In this document: in pieces, positions 10,862 through 19,005 of the stretch
How positions within the stretch are numbered: position 1 is the stretch's first letter
Layout: each line of letters opens with the position of its first letter
Source of the DNA: Sulfuritalea sp.
GTDB taxonomy: Bacteria; Pseudomonadota; Gammaproteobacteria; Burkholderiales; Rhodocyclaceae
Assembly: GCA_030651305.1 (NCBI GenBank)
Contig: JAUSCI010000022.1
Span: forward strand, 1-64,000
Direction: 5' to 3'
DNA length: 64,000 bases
Translations under genes and position numbers: made by a program
The notes under the pieces: generated by a model
Seen by the model: the letters and a program-made list of their open reading frames with translations, nothing else
The model's database searches: none
Told to the model about the DNA's origin: nothing

Positions 10862-10882
10862 CCCCTTCCCTCGGGGAAGGGG
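10862..10882 (-). terminator. Intra-operon hairpin between yqeY and dnaG
   Basis: CCCCTTCCC and GGGAAGGGG pair perfectly (9 bp) around a three-base loop, in the 87-base gap between yqeY and dnaG. It lacks a U-run. A stem-loop ahead of dnaG is a known feature of this operon in other bacteria, where it reduces primase expression by attenuation or RNA processing. That role here is inferred. Confidence 0.45.
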
Positions 10883-10901
10883 TTGGGGGATGGGCTCAGT
10901 G

Positions 10902-11351
10902 TTATGCCCCTGCGAGCTTTGCCTTGACGAGCCTGGAGACTTCGCCCATGTCGGCGCGGCCGGCTACCTGGGGCTTGACCAGCGCGATCACCTTGCCCAT
11001 ATCGGACGGGACTTTGGCGCCGGATTGGGCCACGGCAGCCGTCACGATCGCCTCGATCTCGGCGGCGCTGAGGCCTTGCGGCATGTAGGTCGCCAGCACG
11101 GAAACCTCGAACTTCTCCGCATCGGCCAGATCCTGGCGTCTGGCGGCTTCGTACTGGGTGATCGAATCCTTGCGCTGTTTGAGCATTTTTTCGATCACCG
11201 CAATCACCGCCGCGTCGGTGATCTCGATCTTCTCGTCGACCCGCTTCTGCTTGATCGCGGCGCGCAGCAGGCTCAGTGCGTCTTTCTTGGGTCGCTCGCC
11301 GGCCTTCATGGCCGTTTTCCAGTCGTCGTCGATACGCGTTTCGAGGCTCAT
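10902..11351 (-). CDS. GatB/YqeY domain protein
   Basis: A 149-residue single-domain YqeY protein, with the start MSLETRIDDDWKTAMKAGER and the conserved core LSLLRAAIKQKRVDEKIE. The fold matches the C-terminal tRNA-binding tail of GatB and the aspartyl/glutamyl amidotransferase. Its exact function is unknown. Its fixed place between rpsU and dnaG in many proteobacteria suggests a translation-related role. It follows the rpsU terminator hairpin by 25 bases. Confidence 0.92.
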   Translation of the reverse strand: MSLETRIDDDWKTAMKAGERPKKDALSLLRAAIKQKRVDEKIEITDAAVIAVIEKMLKQRKDSITQYEAARRQDLADAEKFEVSVLATYMPQGLSAAEIEAIVTAAVAQSGAKVPSDMGKVIALVKPQVAGRADMGEVSRLVKAKLAGA

Positions 11352-11375
11352 GATGTCATCCTTCGGAGAAAAACA

Positions 11376-11397
11376 AAAACCGCCGGGAGGCGGTTTT
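11376..11397 (-). terminator. Attenuator-type terminator after rpsU
   Basis: AAAACCGCC and GGCGGTTTT form a perfect 9-bp stem with a GGGA loop, followed on the minus strand by a T-rich run (TTTTTGTTTTT). It lies between rpsU and yqeY, so most transcripts should stop after rpsU and a fraction should read into yqeY-dnaG-rpoD. This matches the known attenuation logic of this operon. Confidence 0.8.
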
Positions 11398-11452
11398 CTT
11401 TATCAAGCGGTACAAGCACGGTTCGCCTGAAACAGTCGAACCACGGCTTGGC

Positions 11453-11665
11453 TCAATACATCTTGGGCGGCAGAAGCTGGCTGCGAATGCGCTTGTGATG
11501 GCGCTTGACTGCCGCTGCCGCCTTGCGCTTGCGCTCGGTAGTGGGCTTTTCGTAAAACTCGCGTGCGCGCAGTTCGGTGAGCAGACCAGTCTTTTCGATA
11601 GCGCGCTTGAAGCGGCGGATCGCGACTTCAAACGGCTCGTTTTCCTTGAGGCGAATACCCGGCAT
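11453..11665 (-). CDS. rpsU: 30S ribosomal protein S21
   Basis: A 70-residue basic protein with the S21 pattern: [20 protein letters not shown], then [20 protein letters not shown]. It helps the 30S subunit select mRNAs. CCAGGA eight bases upstream of the ATG is a reasonable ribosome binding site. It is the first gene of the macromolecular-synthesis operon, directly behind the promoter at 11699-11726 and ahead of an intrinsic terminator. Confidence 0.98.
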   Translation of the reverse strand: MPGIRLKENEPFEVAIRRFKRAIEKTGLLTELRAREFYEKPTTERKRKAAAAVKRHHKRIRSQLLPPKMY

Positions 11666-11698
11666 TGCAATTATCCTGGAGAGGCGGGAGAGGCGCGC

Positions 11699-11726
11699 AT
11701 TCTAAACGCTTTGCCATTGATGTCAA
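11699..11726 (-). promoter_or_regulatory. Sigma70 promoter of rpsU operon
   Basis: On the minus strand a perfect -35 box TTGACA (11726-11721) is separated by 16 bases from a near-consensus -10 box TAGAAT (11704-11699). Transcription would begin near 11690, giving a leader of about 25 bases before the rpsU ATG at 11665. The promoter lies right behind the stop codon of the glycosyltransferase gene. Confidence 0.85.
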
Positions 11727-11731
11727 TTGTT

Positions 11732-12808
11732 TCAGCGCAGCCCCAACGCCTTCACCAGCCAACGTGCCGCCTGACCGGCGCCGTTGGCCGACGGAATGGC
11801 AGGCGCCGGCTTTCGCCAGAGCCTCTGCAGCGCCTCGGTGAGGTCGCCGGCCATCAGCCGCTCGCGCGTCAGCATATCGGCGCGGGCATGCGCGTCCAGC
11901 CATGCCGCGAAGTGGCGGGTCTCCGGCCAGTCGTCTCGCTGCAGGTACAGGATAGGGATGCCGCTGCAGGCGGCCTCGACGAAGGTGCCGTAACCGGGCT
12001 TGGTGATCACCGCATCGACACTGGAGAGCAGGTCGCTGAAGTCAATGGCGCTGCCATCGAAGGCGCGCACGTCGCTGCGTTTGATTTGCCAGTCGTCCGG
12101 CACCAGCCAGTTCATTCCGGGTAGCGTCGGCCAGCTTTCCACCGGCAGCCGAAACGCCATGCCGCCCATGGCGAGCAGAACCCAGCGCCCGCTTTCGTTG
12201 AGGTCGAGCAGTCGTGACAGGCGCGTGCGATCAGGGTGCCCGATCCGCGCAATCGGGGCAATGTCTTGCCGCTGCAGCAAGTCCGCCATCGGCAGTCCCG
12301 GCGTGACGCGCAGGAAGCCGGTGGCGGCGTTGTAGGCGTCAAGCATCTGGCCGTGGGTTTTCGCAGCCCACCGCTCATGGCCGAAGTAATGCGCAAACAG
12401 GTCCGCCCAGTTCAGCGAACTCAGGCCGGCGGCGGGAATGCCGGCTTTTGCGGCGGCGGCCAGCGGCAGGTAGGCGACATTGCACAGCACCGCATCGATC
12501 TCGTGCTGCCGCAGCCAGCCGGCTTCGGCAGCGACCCGTTGCGGCCAGTCGGCATGGAACTCGCGATAGCGGCGCGCGCTGGCCGCAAGATCGATATCCA
12601 CGGCGTTGTGCATGACGAAGCCGAAGTCGCGCGCTTCGGGCACATGCGCAAAATCGGCGGCGATGCGCCGCGCCAGCCGCTCGCGGGGCAAGGCGCTGCG
12701 GACCGTCAGGCGCAGCTTGGGCGCCCGCGCGGCGAGGGCCTCCACCACCGGTGCAGTCTGCGCCAGATGGCCCAGGCCGTGGGCCGAAATATCCACCAGC
12801 AGATGCAT
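11732..12808 (-). CDS. MurG-like GT-B glycosyltransferase
   Basis: A 358-residue GT-B enzyme. The N-terminal half begins MHLLVDISAHGLGHLAQTAP, with the glycine loop GLGH typical of MurG/UGT-type acceptor domains. The C-terminal nucleotide-sugar half contains WVLLAMGGMAF and the donor-binding segment ITKPGYGTFVEAACSGIP. The sugar and acceptor cannot be deduced. It is preceded by a possible 47-codon reading frame ending 6 bases upstream, with no clear ribosome binding site of its own. Translation may therefore be coupled. Confidence 0.8.
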   Translation of the reverse strand: MHLLVDISAHGLGHLAQTAPVVEALAARAPKLRLTVRSALPRERLARRIAADFAHVPEARDFGFVMHNAVDIDLAASARRYREFHADWPQRVAAEAGWLRQHEIDAVLCNVAYLPLAAAAKAGIPAAGLSSLNWADLFAHYFGHERWAAKTHGQMLDAYNAATGFLRVTPGLPMADLLQRQDIAPIARIGHPDRTRLSRLLDLNESGRWVLLAMGGMAFRLPVESWPTLPGMNWLVPDDWQIKRSDVRAFDGSAIDFSDLLSSVDAVITKPGYGTFVEAACSGIPILYLQRDDWPETRHFAAWLDAHARADMLTRERLMAGDLTEALQRLWRKPAPAIPSANGAGQAARWLVKALGLR

Positions 12809-12814
12809 GCGGTC

Positions 12815-12961
12815 TCAGCCAGTAAGCTTGAGGCGGCGCGCCACGCGCTGGTCGACGAAGCTGCGCGCCGCAAAATCGGTCGCGCCCGCTCCCCTCCAAG
12901 TCGAGTCCAGTCGCAGCAGGGTTGTCAGGTCGTGACAGAGAAGCAGTATCCTGGCGTTCAT
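12815..12961 (-). CDS. Possible 48-residue protein upstream of glycosyltransferase
   Basis: A short frame begins MNARILLLCHDLTTLLRLDS and ends VARRLKLTG. It is supported mainly by a strong ribosome binding site (AAGGA) just before the ATG at 12961 and by its spacing of 6 bases to the next gene, which suggests coupling. It is basic and not obviously membrane-bound. I do not recognise it, and it could be a leader peptide or chance. Confidence 0.3.
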   Translation of the reverse strand: MNARILLLCHDLTTLLRLDSTWRGAGATDFAARSFVDQRVARRLKLTG

Positions 12962-13062
12962 TTCTTCCTTCGCTGCGGCTTCACCGCGATGTCTTGATAC
13001 TTGCCGGCGGCATCGATTCGGCACGGAACGACCGATTATAGGCAGCCGGTAGAATGCCGCCC

Positions 13063-14079
13063 ATGAAAGTCCTCGGCATCGAATCCTCCTGCGACGAAAC
13101 CGGCGTCGCGCTCTTCGACACTGAGCGCGGCCTGCTCGGCCATGCCGTGCATACCCAGGTGGCGATGCATGAAGCCTATGGCGGCGTCGTGCCGGAGCTC
13201 GCCTCGCGCGACCACATCCGCCGCCTTATTCCGTTGCTGGAGCGCGTGCTGGCAGAGGCCGAATGTACGCGCCACGACATCGATGCCGTCGCCTATACGG
13301 CGGGGCCGGGACTGGCGGGCGCCTTGCTGGTCGGCGCCAGCTTTGCCGAATCGCTGGCGCTGGCGCTGGGGATTCCTGCGCTGCCGGTGCATCACCTCGA
13401 AGGCCACGTGCTTTCGCCGCTGCTGGCGGCTGATGCGCCGATGTACCCCTTCATCGCTCTGCTGGTATCCGGCGGGCATACGCAGTTGATGTACGTGACG
13501 CGGGTCGGCGATTACCGGCTCCTCGGCGAGTCGCTCGACGACGCGGCGGGCGAAGCTTTCGACAAGACCGCCAAGCTGCTTGGCCTGGGCTATCCCGGCG
13601 GACCGGCTCTGGCGAAGCTGGCGGAGAGCGGCAAGCCGGGCCGTTACAAGCTGCCGCGGCCAATGATCAACAGCGGCGATTTGTCGTTCAGTTTTTCCGG
13701 CCTGAAGACGGCGGTGCTGACCGCCGCCCGTGCGAAGGAACTGACGGAGGCCGACAAGGCCGACCTCGCCGCCGAGTTTCAGGAGGCGGTGACCGAAGTG
13801 CTGGCGGCCAAGGCGGTGACGGCGTGTCGCCAGCGCCGACTCTCGTCACTGGTGGTGGCGGGCGGTGTCGGTGCCAACCGGCGTCTGCGCCAGCGGCTGG
13901 ATTCGGCCATGGCGAAGATTGGCGGCCGGGTGTTCTATCCCGAACTGGAACTATGCACCGACAACGGCGCGATGATCGCCTTCGCAGGTAGCCAGCGCCT
14001 GCTGCAGGGCGAAGTGCCGCCTTCGACCCAAGGCGCTTTTGTCGTCCGTCCGCGCTGGCCGCTGGATCAGATCGTCTGA
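13063..14079 (+). CDS. tsaD: tRNA N6-adenosine threonylcarbamoyltransferase TsaD
   Basis: A 338-residue TsaD (Kae1/Gcp), which with TsaB and TsaE installs t6A37 in ANN-decoding tRNAs. It starts [18 protein letters not shown], has the metal-binding HHLEGH (110-115; H111 and H115), the SGGHTQ nucleotide loop, and ends with [13 protein letters not shown] and [11 protein letters not shown]. The ATG at 13063 was preferred to the in-frame one three codons upstream because the family starts here. It is divergent from the glycosyltransferase. One copy of the dispersed 23-base motif lies inside the gene at 13820-13844. Confidence 0.98.
   Translation: MKVLGIESSCDETGVALFDTERGLLGHAVHTQVAMHEAYGGVVPELASRDHIRRLIPLLERVLAEAECTRHDIDAVAYTAGPGLAGALLVGASFAESLALALGIPALPVHHLEGHVLSPLLAADAPMYPFIALLVSGGHTQLMYVTRVGDYRLLGESLDDAAGEAFDKTAKLLGLGYPGGPALAKLAESGKPGRYKLPRPMINSGDLSFSFSGLKTAVLTAARAKELTEADKADLAAEFQEAVTEVLAAKAVTACRQRRLSSLVVAGGVGANRRLRQRLDSAMAKIGGRVFYPELELCTDNGAMIAFAGSQRLLQGEVPPSTQGAFVVRPRWPLDQIV
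13820..13844 (+). repeat. Dispersed motif copy in tsaD
   Basis: Reads GGCGTGTCGCCAGCGCCGAC followed by TCTC, encoding the QRRLS part of TsaD. It matches the dispersed consensus (CGCCGT, two variable bases, CGCCAGCGCCGACT) over its whole 3' half. Confidence 0.5.
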
Positions 14080-14101
14080 GCGCGTACCGCGCCAGGCATT
14101 G

Positions 14102-15022
14102 CTAGGCGCTGCTGCGCAGCAGATTGCCGATATGCTGAACGCGAGCGCCCATCGAGCGCAGGAGAGCAATGCCGAATGCCGGTTTCGACTTGATCATCGA
14201 CAGAAAGTCCTGGCGGGCGATCAGGAACCATGCGCTCTCGGTCTCCGCCGTGGCGCTGGCGGAACGACCGGAGCGATCGACCAGGGCCATTTCCCCGAAA
14301 ACTCCGCCCGGTCCGACATGCTCGATGACCAGACCATCGATGGATATTGCGATGCGACCCTGAGTCACGACAAACATGCAGGCACCGACCGCGCCCTTGG
14401 TGACAACATTTGCGCCGGCCTGGGCAACGGTCGGCGACGGATTGCCGAGTTCATGCTGCAACTCGGCCAGCATCTTCCTGTCCAGCGTATTCTTGTGATC
14501 CAGCACCGCGACCGAAGTCTTTTTTGCCGCGGCCAGCCTTGCAACGCTGCGCCGCAAGCGCTGGGCCATGACGCTCATCAGCATCAGGGCGAACTCGGGC
14601 ATTTGTTGCAGTGATTGCAGGAACTGCTTTTCATCTAGCGCCAGCACCCTGCAGTTCTTTCGCGCCGTCGCCGTCGCGCTTCTGGGAATGTCGGCGATGG
14701 CCGCCATTTCGCCGAATGTCTCGCCGGCCAGGACCAGTTCGAGCGGCTTGCCCTTGAGCGTCAGGGCGACGTCGCCTTCGAGCAATAAATAGATGCGGGC
14801 GCCCTTGGAAAAAAATCCACCGGCTTTTTCTTCTTCGACAAAAATCTGTTTGCCGGCCGGGAACTGCTCCTGCGTCCCGGCGATCCGGAAAAACTCAAGG
14901 GCCAGTTTGGGGTCGTAGAGGGACACCGGTTCGCTTTTTCGGCTCGTGTCCGCAGGTGCCGGAGCTGGCGGAGCGGCGGGGGCGGGGGCGGGGGGGGTTC
15001 CTGAAAAGTCCAAATCATCCAT
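14102..15022 (-). CDS. Protein with two cyclic-nucleotide-binding domains
   Basis: A 306-residue soluble protein. After a Pro/Ala-rich linker come two cNMP-binding folds. The first (about 50-160) contains LVLAGETFGEMAAIADIPRS; the second (about 200-300) contains VGPGGVFGEMALVDRSGRSA. Both keep the FGEMA phosphate-binding-cassette core and an Arg/Ser pair. No DNA-binding or kinase domain is attached, so it may be a cNMP-responsive adaptor. I chose the ATG at 15022, with CAGGA upstream, over longer frames. Confidence 0.8.
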   Translation of the reverse strand: MDDLDFSGTPPAPAPAAPPAPAPADTSRKSEPVSLYDPKLALEFFRIAGTQEQFPAGKQIFVEEEKAGGFFSKGARIYLLLEGDVALTLKGKPLELVLAGETFGEMAAIADIPRSATATARKNCRVLALDEKQFLQSLQQMPEFALMLMSVMAQRLRRSVARLAAAKKTSVAVLDHKNTLDRKMLAELQHELGNPSPTVAQAGANVVTKGAVGACMFVVTQGRIAISIDGLVIEHVGPGGVFGEMALVDRSGRSASATAETESAWFLIARQDFLSMIKSKPAFGIALLRSMGARVQHIGNLLRSSA

Positions 15023-15187
15023 GGCAACAATTCCTGGAGCGAGATAGGTGGTGTGCGGTTCGCCGCGAAGAGGATTATAAAAGCCCCGGGCAATCAGGTT
15101 GCTAGCCTGTGCCCCATCCATGCAGGGAGGAATCCAGACTACAATAGTTTCATTCGTTTGTGGCAAACACCTATTTTGGAGCCCTCG

Positions 15188-15595
15188 ATGGGCTGGACCG
15201 ACAATCTATTTACCGGAATTCACGAGATCGACCTGCAGCATCAGGTTCTGTTTGATATCGTGGCGCGTCTTGAGCAGGCCGTTACCCTGGATGACAAATG
15301 GTCTGCCGTGCATTTCGCGCTTGTCGAGCTGACCAATTTTGTCAACGTCCACTTCGCCGTCGAAGAGGCCCTGATGCGCCTCCATTGCTACCCCGGCCTG
15401 GAGGCCCACATCGCGGACCACAAAATGTTCTCAACCGTTCTGGCTGAAATCAAGAAGCACTCGATTCGCGAAGACGTCAGCGCCGAAATGACGAAATGGC
15501 TGAACCACTGGCTGGTCAATCATATTGGTATTGCCGATCACGCCTACGTTCCTCATCTGCGAACCGCGGCGATTGTGAGTACTCCGCTCGGTTGA
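15188..15595 (+). CDS. Bacteriohemerythrin
   Basis: A 135-residue single-domain hemerythrin. It binds O2 (or NO) reversibly at a non-heme di-iron site. The ligand set is complete: H18, H55 with E59 (HFAVE), H74 and H78 (HIADH), H112 and D117 (HIGIAD). The ATG at 15188 begins MGWTDNLFTGIHEIDLQHQ, the usual family start. It is a single gene between convergent neighbours. Stand-alone hemerythrins are frequent in microaerophilic betaproteobacteria. Confidence 0.93.
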   Translation: MGWTDNLFTGIHEIDLQHQVLFDIVARLEQAVTLDDKWSAVHFALVELTNFVNVHFAVEEALMRLHCYPGLEAHIADHKMFSTVLAEIKKHSIREDVSAEMTKWLNHWLVNHIGIADHAYVPHLRTAAIVSTPLG

Positions 15596-15625
15596 GGTGC
15601 TGCAACGCGGGTTTCGGTTGCGGCT

Positions 15626-16228
15626 TTATTTCTTGCTGCCGAGGCGGCTTTCGCGGCCGGTGAGCAGCTTGCGGATATTGTTCTTGTGGCGGTAGATCAG
15701 TACCGCGCACATGAGCGCTACCGTCACGGTGATTTCGGTGTTCCCGAGCAGCCACCAGGTCAATACGGGCGCCCCTGCCGCTGCCGTCAGGGCCGCCAGT
15801 GACGAATAGCGCGTAACGGCGACGACAGCCAGCCAAACGCCGGCCGTGATAGCGGCCAATGCGCCGGAAAAACCCAGCAGAACGCCCAGCGCCGTCGCCA
15901 CTCCCTTGCCGCCGCGAAAACCAAGGGTGAAGGGAAATACATGGCCGAGAAAAGCCCCCAGGCCGGCCGCCGCCATCGCCGTCTCGCCAGCGCCGACTCT
16001 TGCGGCGATGAACATTGCGAGCCAGCCCTTGGCCGCGTCGCCGATCAGCGTCAGCAATGCCGCTGCCTTGTGGCCGCTGCGCAACACGTTGGTCGCGCCC
16101 GGATTGCCCGAGCCGAAGCTGCGCGGATCGGCCAGGCGAAAGGCGCGCGAGACGATCACGGCGAAGGGCACGGAGCCGAGCAGATAGCCGAGGACGGCAG
16201 AAACGAGCAGGTTAGTCGCGGATTCCAT
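15626..16228 (-). CDS. plsY: Acyl-phosphate:glycerol-3-phosphate acyltransferase PlsY
   Basis: A 200-residue polytopic membrane enzyme that makes lysophosphatidic acid from acyl phosphate and G3P. All PlsY signatures are present: GSVPFAVIVSR, SGNPGATNVLR, GHVFPFTLGFRGGKGVAT, and the basic C-terminus KNNIRKLLTGRESRL. Divergent from folB, with 33 bases between start codons. A copy of the dispersed motif lies at 15977-16000. Confidence 0.97.
   Translation of the reverse strand: MESATNLLVSAVLGYLLGSVPFAVIVSRAFRLADPRSFGSGNPGATNVLRSGHKAAALLTLIGDAAKGWLAMFIAARVGAGETAMAAAGLGAFLGHVFPFTLGFRGGKGVATALGVLLGFSGALAAITAGVWLAVVAVTRYSSLAALTAAAGAPVLTWWLLGNTEITVTVALMCAVLIYRHKNNIRKLLTGRESRLGSKK
15977..16000 (+). 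repeat. Dispersed motif copy in plsY
   Basis: CGCCGTCTCGCCAGCGCCGA followed by CTCT: a full match to the consensus. On the coding strand of plsY it encodes VGAGETA. Confidence 0.55.
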
Positions 16229-16261
16229 AGAATGGGCGCGATTCTAAACCGGGGATAGCAC

Positions 16262-16621
16262 GTGGACTTCATTTTCATCGACGACATGCGGGTCGACGCG
16301 CACGTCGGCATTTTCGAGCGCGAGAAAGCGGCGCCACAGACGCTGGAGATCAGCCTGACCTTCGGCGTGCCCGACGAGGCGGCGCAGGACGACGACATCG
16401 ACAAGACCATCCGCTATGACGCGGTGATCGATCGCATTCGCGCCGAGCTGGCGATGCGTCACTTCAACTTGCTGGAGACTCTCGGCGAGTACGTGATCAG
16501 CATGTTGCTGAATGAGTTCGGCGCACCCTGGGTAAAGATCAGCATAGCCAAGATGGGAATAATGAAGGGTGTGCGGCGGGTCGGTGTGCAGATCGAGCGA
16601 TCCCGCGCCGATCGAGCCTGA
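16262..16621 (+). CDS. folB: Dihydroneopterin aldolase FolB
   Basis: A 119-residue folate-pathway enzyme that cleaves dihydroneopterin to hydroxymethyl-dihydropterin and glycolaldehyde. It begins with GTG (VDFIFIDDMRVDAHVGIFER) and contains the substrate-binding Glu of GIFERE, LLETLGEYV and the Lys-containing VKISIAKMGIM. It lies divergent from plsY. Confidence 0.95.
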   Translation: MDFIFIDDMRVDAHVGIFEREKAAPQTLEISLTFGVPDEAAQDDDIDKTIRYDAVIDRIRAELAMRHFNLLETLGEYVISMLLNEFGAPWVKISIAKMGIMKGVRRVGVQIERSRADRA

Positions 16622-16654
16622 ACTGCCGCCGGGCGAAGATCCTTTCCGCCTGCC

Positions 16655-17146
16655 TCAGTCGGCCAGGGCGCACTCGACTATCCTGGGCCGCAATACGCGC
16701 AGGATGTCGTGCGGATGGACACCGACCAGATAGCCGCGCTGACCGCCGTTGATGTAGACCAGCGGCAGGTCGAGGATGGTCTTTTCCAGATGCACCGGCA
16801 GCGGCTTTTTGGTGCCGAACGGAGAACAGCCGCCGACCATGTAGCCGGTATGGCGCAGCGCGTCCTCCGGCTTGCAGGGACTGATCTTCTTGACCCCGAT
16901 CTGGCGCGCCAGTTGTTTGGTGGATACCTTGCGGTCGCCGTGCATCAGAACGATCAGGGGCTTGGCATTCTCATCCTCCATCACCAGCGTCTTCACCACC
17001 GCGTGCTCGGCGACGTTGAGTTCGCGGGCGGACACCTGGGTGCCACCATGCTCCTCGTACTCGTAGAGATGGTTGGAATGGGCGACCCCTTGCTGGTTGA
17101 GGAACCGGGTCGCCGGAGTTTCGGGCGCGTGGGAAGCTTGTTTCAT
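16655..17146 (-). CDS. ybaK: YbaK/EbsC Cys-tRNA(Pro) deacylase
   Basis: A 163-residue YbaK-type editing protein that hydrolyses Cys-tRNAPro and protects proline codons. Core elements are VKTLVMEDENAKPLIVLMHG, the GGCSPFGTKK loop, and VYINGGQRGYLVGVHP. The ATG at 17146 (MKQASHAPETPATRFL) was chosen over an upstream in-frame start, whose extra 36 residues are arginine-rich and unlike the family. Confidence 0.95.
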   Translation of the reverse strand: MKQASHAPETPATRFLNQQGVAHSNHLYEYEEHGGTQVSARELNVAEHAVVKTLVMEDENAKPLIVLMHGDRKVSTKQLARQIGVKKISPCKPEDALRHTGYMVGGCSPFGTKKPLPVHLEKTILDLPLVYINGGQRGYLVGVHPHDILRVLRPRIVECALAD

Positions 17147-17257
17147 GAAATTTATTCTACCCTTCTCCCGTCGGGCCGCGCAGCCGCGTGTAAGGAATCC
17201 GGATTTGCCGCGTCCAATCAACAGGCGCCAGCGGGCGCCCCCTGCAGGAGCCACGCC

Positions 17258-18028
17258 ATGAACGATTGCCGGTCCGTCAGCCTGATGCTTGCCTGCCTTG
17301 TCGTTGCGGCTGCCGAGGTTTCCGCGGCGCCGGCTTGTGTGGCCGAGAGCGGAGCACAGCGCGCAGTGCTGCTGGAACTGTATACCTCGGAAGGTTGCGA
17401 CAGTTGTCCGCCCGCGGACCGCAGGCTGTCGCGGCTAAAGAGCCAGCCCGAGCATGCCGGGCGCGTCGTGCCGCTGGCTTTTCATGTCGACTACTGGGAT
17501 CGTCTGGGTTGGGTGGATCGCTACGCCAGTCCGCTGCATACCGGGCGGCAGGTTGCGATGGCCGGCCTCGCCAGGTCACGGCTGGTCTACACGCCGCAGT
17601 TTCTGCGCAACGGCCGCGACTGGCGTGGTGCGGAAAATCCGCTCGACGGTGTGGGCGACGCGCGGCCGGGTGCAAGGATAGTTCTCGAACTCGGCGCGCC
17701 GACCGGGCGCAATCTGGCAATTGGCGGGGAGGTCAGACTTCTTGCGGCGGCGGTGGCGGCCGAAGCCTGGCTCGCGCTGTACGAAAACAATCTCGAGTCG
17801 CAGGTGCGCGCCGGCGAGAATGCCGGCAAAACCTTGCGGCACGATTACGTGGTACGTCGCCTGATCGGGCCGCTGCTGCCGGACCCGACGGGTCGCCTGC
17901 CCTTGCGCCGGCAGATCGCACTCGACGCGGGCTGGAAGCGGGCCGACCTTGGCGTGGTGGTCCTTGTCCAGGACAAGGCCAGCGGCGAAATCCTGCAGGC
18001 CCTGCAGCGTCCCTTCTGTTCGTCCTAA
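17258..18028 (+). CDS. DUF1223 secreted thioredoxin-like protein
   Basis: A 256-residue exported protein with an N-terminal signal peptide (MLACLVVAAAEVSAAPA). The DUF1223 domain follows with LLELYTSEGCDSCPPADR: C47 and C50 form a CxxC redox motif as in thioredoxin-fold proteins. AFHVDYWDRLGWVDRYASP and YTPQFLRNG are further family hallmarks. TGCAGGAG is an excellent ribosome binding site for the ATG at 17258. A periplasmic redox or metal role is likely but unproven. Its stop overlaps xerD tail-to-tail by 4 bases. Confidence 0.9.
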   Translation: MNDCRSVSLMLACLVVAAAEVSAAPACVAESGAQRAVLLELYTSEGCDSCPPADRRLSRLKSQPEHAGRVVPLAFHVDYWDRLGWVDRYASPLHTGRQVAMAGLARSRLVYTPQFLRNGRDWRGAENPLDGVGDARPGARIVLELGAPTGRNLAIGGEVRLLAAAVAAEAWLALYENNLESQVRAGENAGKTLRHDYVVRRLIGPLLPDPTGRLPLRRQIALDAGWKRADLGVVVLVQDKASGEILQALQRPFCSS

Positions 18029-19005
18029 GCGCGCGGATGATGCTGGCGATGCAATTGCTTCAGTCGCTCGCGGGCGACATGGGTATATACCTGCGTCGTT
18101 GAAATGTCGGCGTGACCGAGCAGCAGTTGCACCACGCGCAAGTCGGCGCCGTGGTTCAGCAGGTGCGTGGCGAAGGCATGGCGCAGCACATGCGGCGAAA
18201 TGCGCTCGCCCGGAATGCCTGCCCTCATCGCATATTTCTTGACCAGGGTCCAGAACATTTGCCGCGTCATGCCGCTGCCGCGCGCGGTGACGAAAACCGC
18301 GTCCGATACATGCTGCTTGAGCAACTCATTGCGAGCACCGGCAATGTAGCGCTGCAGCCAGTCGGCGGCGATTTGTCCCAGCGGCACCAGGCGTTCCTTC
18401 GAGCCCTTGCCCATCACGCGTACCACGTTGTCGTTGAGGCTCACCTCGAACAGGCGCACGCCGACCAGTTCCGAGACGCGCAGTCCGGTGGCGTAGAGCA
18501 GTTCGAACATGGCGCGGTCGCGCAAGCCGAGTGGCGTGTCCACATTTGGCGCGCCAAGGAGGTCTTCCACCTGCTTTTCCGAAAGCGTCTTGGGAAAGCG
18601 CGAGATGGTCGGCGGCTTGTCGATGTTGAGCAGCGGATCGGCCTGCAGCCGGCCTTGGTCGAGCAGCCAGCGGTAGCAGCGTCGCAGCGTCGCCATCAGG
18701 CGTCGCTGGCTGGTCGACTTGATGCCGCCGGGACGGGCATTCAGATGCGCCAGATAGCCGTTGATCGCCGTCTCGTCAGCGCCGACTATTGACCTCGAAC
18801 CCGTTCGGCCTGAGCTTGTCGAAGGCCCGTCGTCGTGGAGCACGCTTGGTTCGACAAGCTCACCACGAACGGGAGCCCCGTCCAGCCACTGCGAGAACAA
18901 TGCCAGATCACTGCGGTAGCTCGCCAGCGTGTTCTTCGAGAGCCCGTCAGCGAGCCACAACGCGTCGATGAATTCGTCGATCAGCGCGGCGTCAGATGGC
19001 TGCAT
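18025..19005 (-). CDS. xerD: Tyrosine recombinase XerD with inserted repeat
   Basis: A 326-residue XerD that resolves chromosome dimers at dif with XerC. The catalytic set is complete: R176 (GLRVSEL), K200 (GKGSKER), H272 and R275 (HVLRH), H298 (LLGHAD), and nucleophile Y307. The N-terminal core-binding domain carries about 28 extra residues (about 46-73, RGELVEPSVLHDD to SGRTGSRS), encoded by a palindromic intergenic-type repeat at 18800-18873. The repeat keeps the frame, and XerD is normally near 298 residues. The start overlaps ogt by 14 bases, so the two are coupled. Confidence 0.95.
   Translation of the reverse strand: MQPSDAALIDEFIDALWLADGLSKNTLASYRSDLALFSQWLDGAPVRGELVEPSVLHDDGPSTSSGRTGSRSIVGADETAINGYLAHLNARPGGIKSTSQRRLMATLRRCYRWLLDQGRLQADPLLNIDKPPTISRFPKTLSEKQVEDLLGAPNVDTPLGLRDRAMFELLYATGLRVSELVGVRLFEVSLNDNVVRVMGKGSKERLVPLGQIAADWLQRYIAGARNELLKQHVSDAVFVTARGSGMTRQMFWTLVKKYAMRAGIPGERISPHVLRHAFATHLLNHGADLRVVQLLLGHADISTTQVYTHVARERLKQLHRQHHPRA
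18766..18788 (+). repeat. Dispersed motif copy in xerD
   Basis: CGCCGTCTCGTCAGCGCCGA followed by CTA: one change from the consensus. It encodes VGADETA on the xerD strand and lies 12 bases from the palindromic repeat. Confidence 0.5.
18800..18873. repeat. REP-like palindromic element inside xerD
   Basis: Arms CCGTTCGGCCTGAGCTTGTC and GACAAGCTCACCACGAACGG face each other; GAGCTTGTCGA (18812-18822) and TCGACAAGCTC (18851-18861) are perfect complements. From memory, this pair is a widespread intergenic repeat in beta- and gammaproteobacteria. Here it lies in frame within a coding sequence and supplies a readable peptide. Confidence 0.8.
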
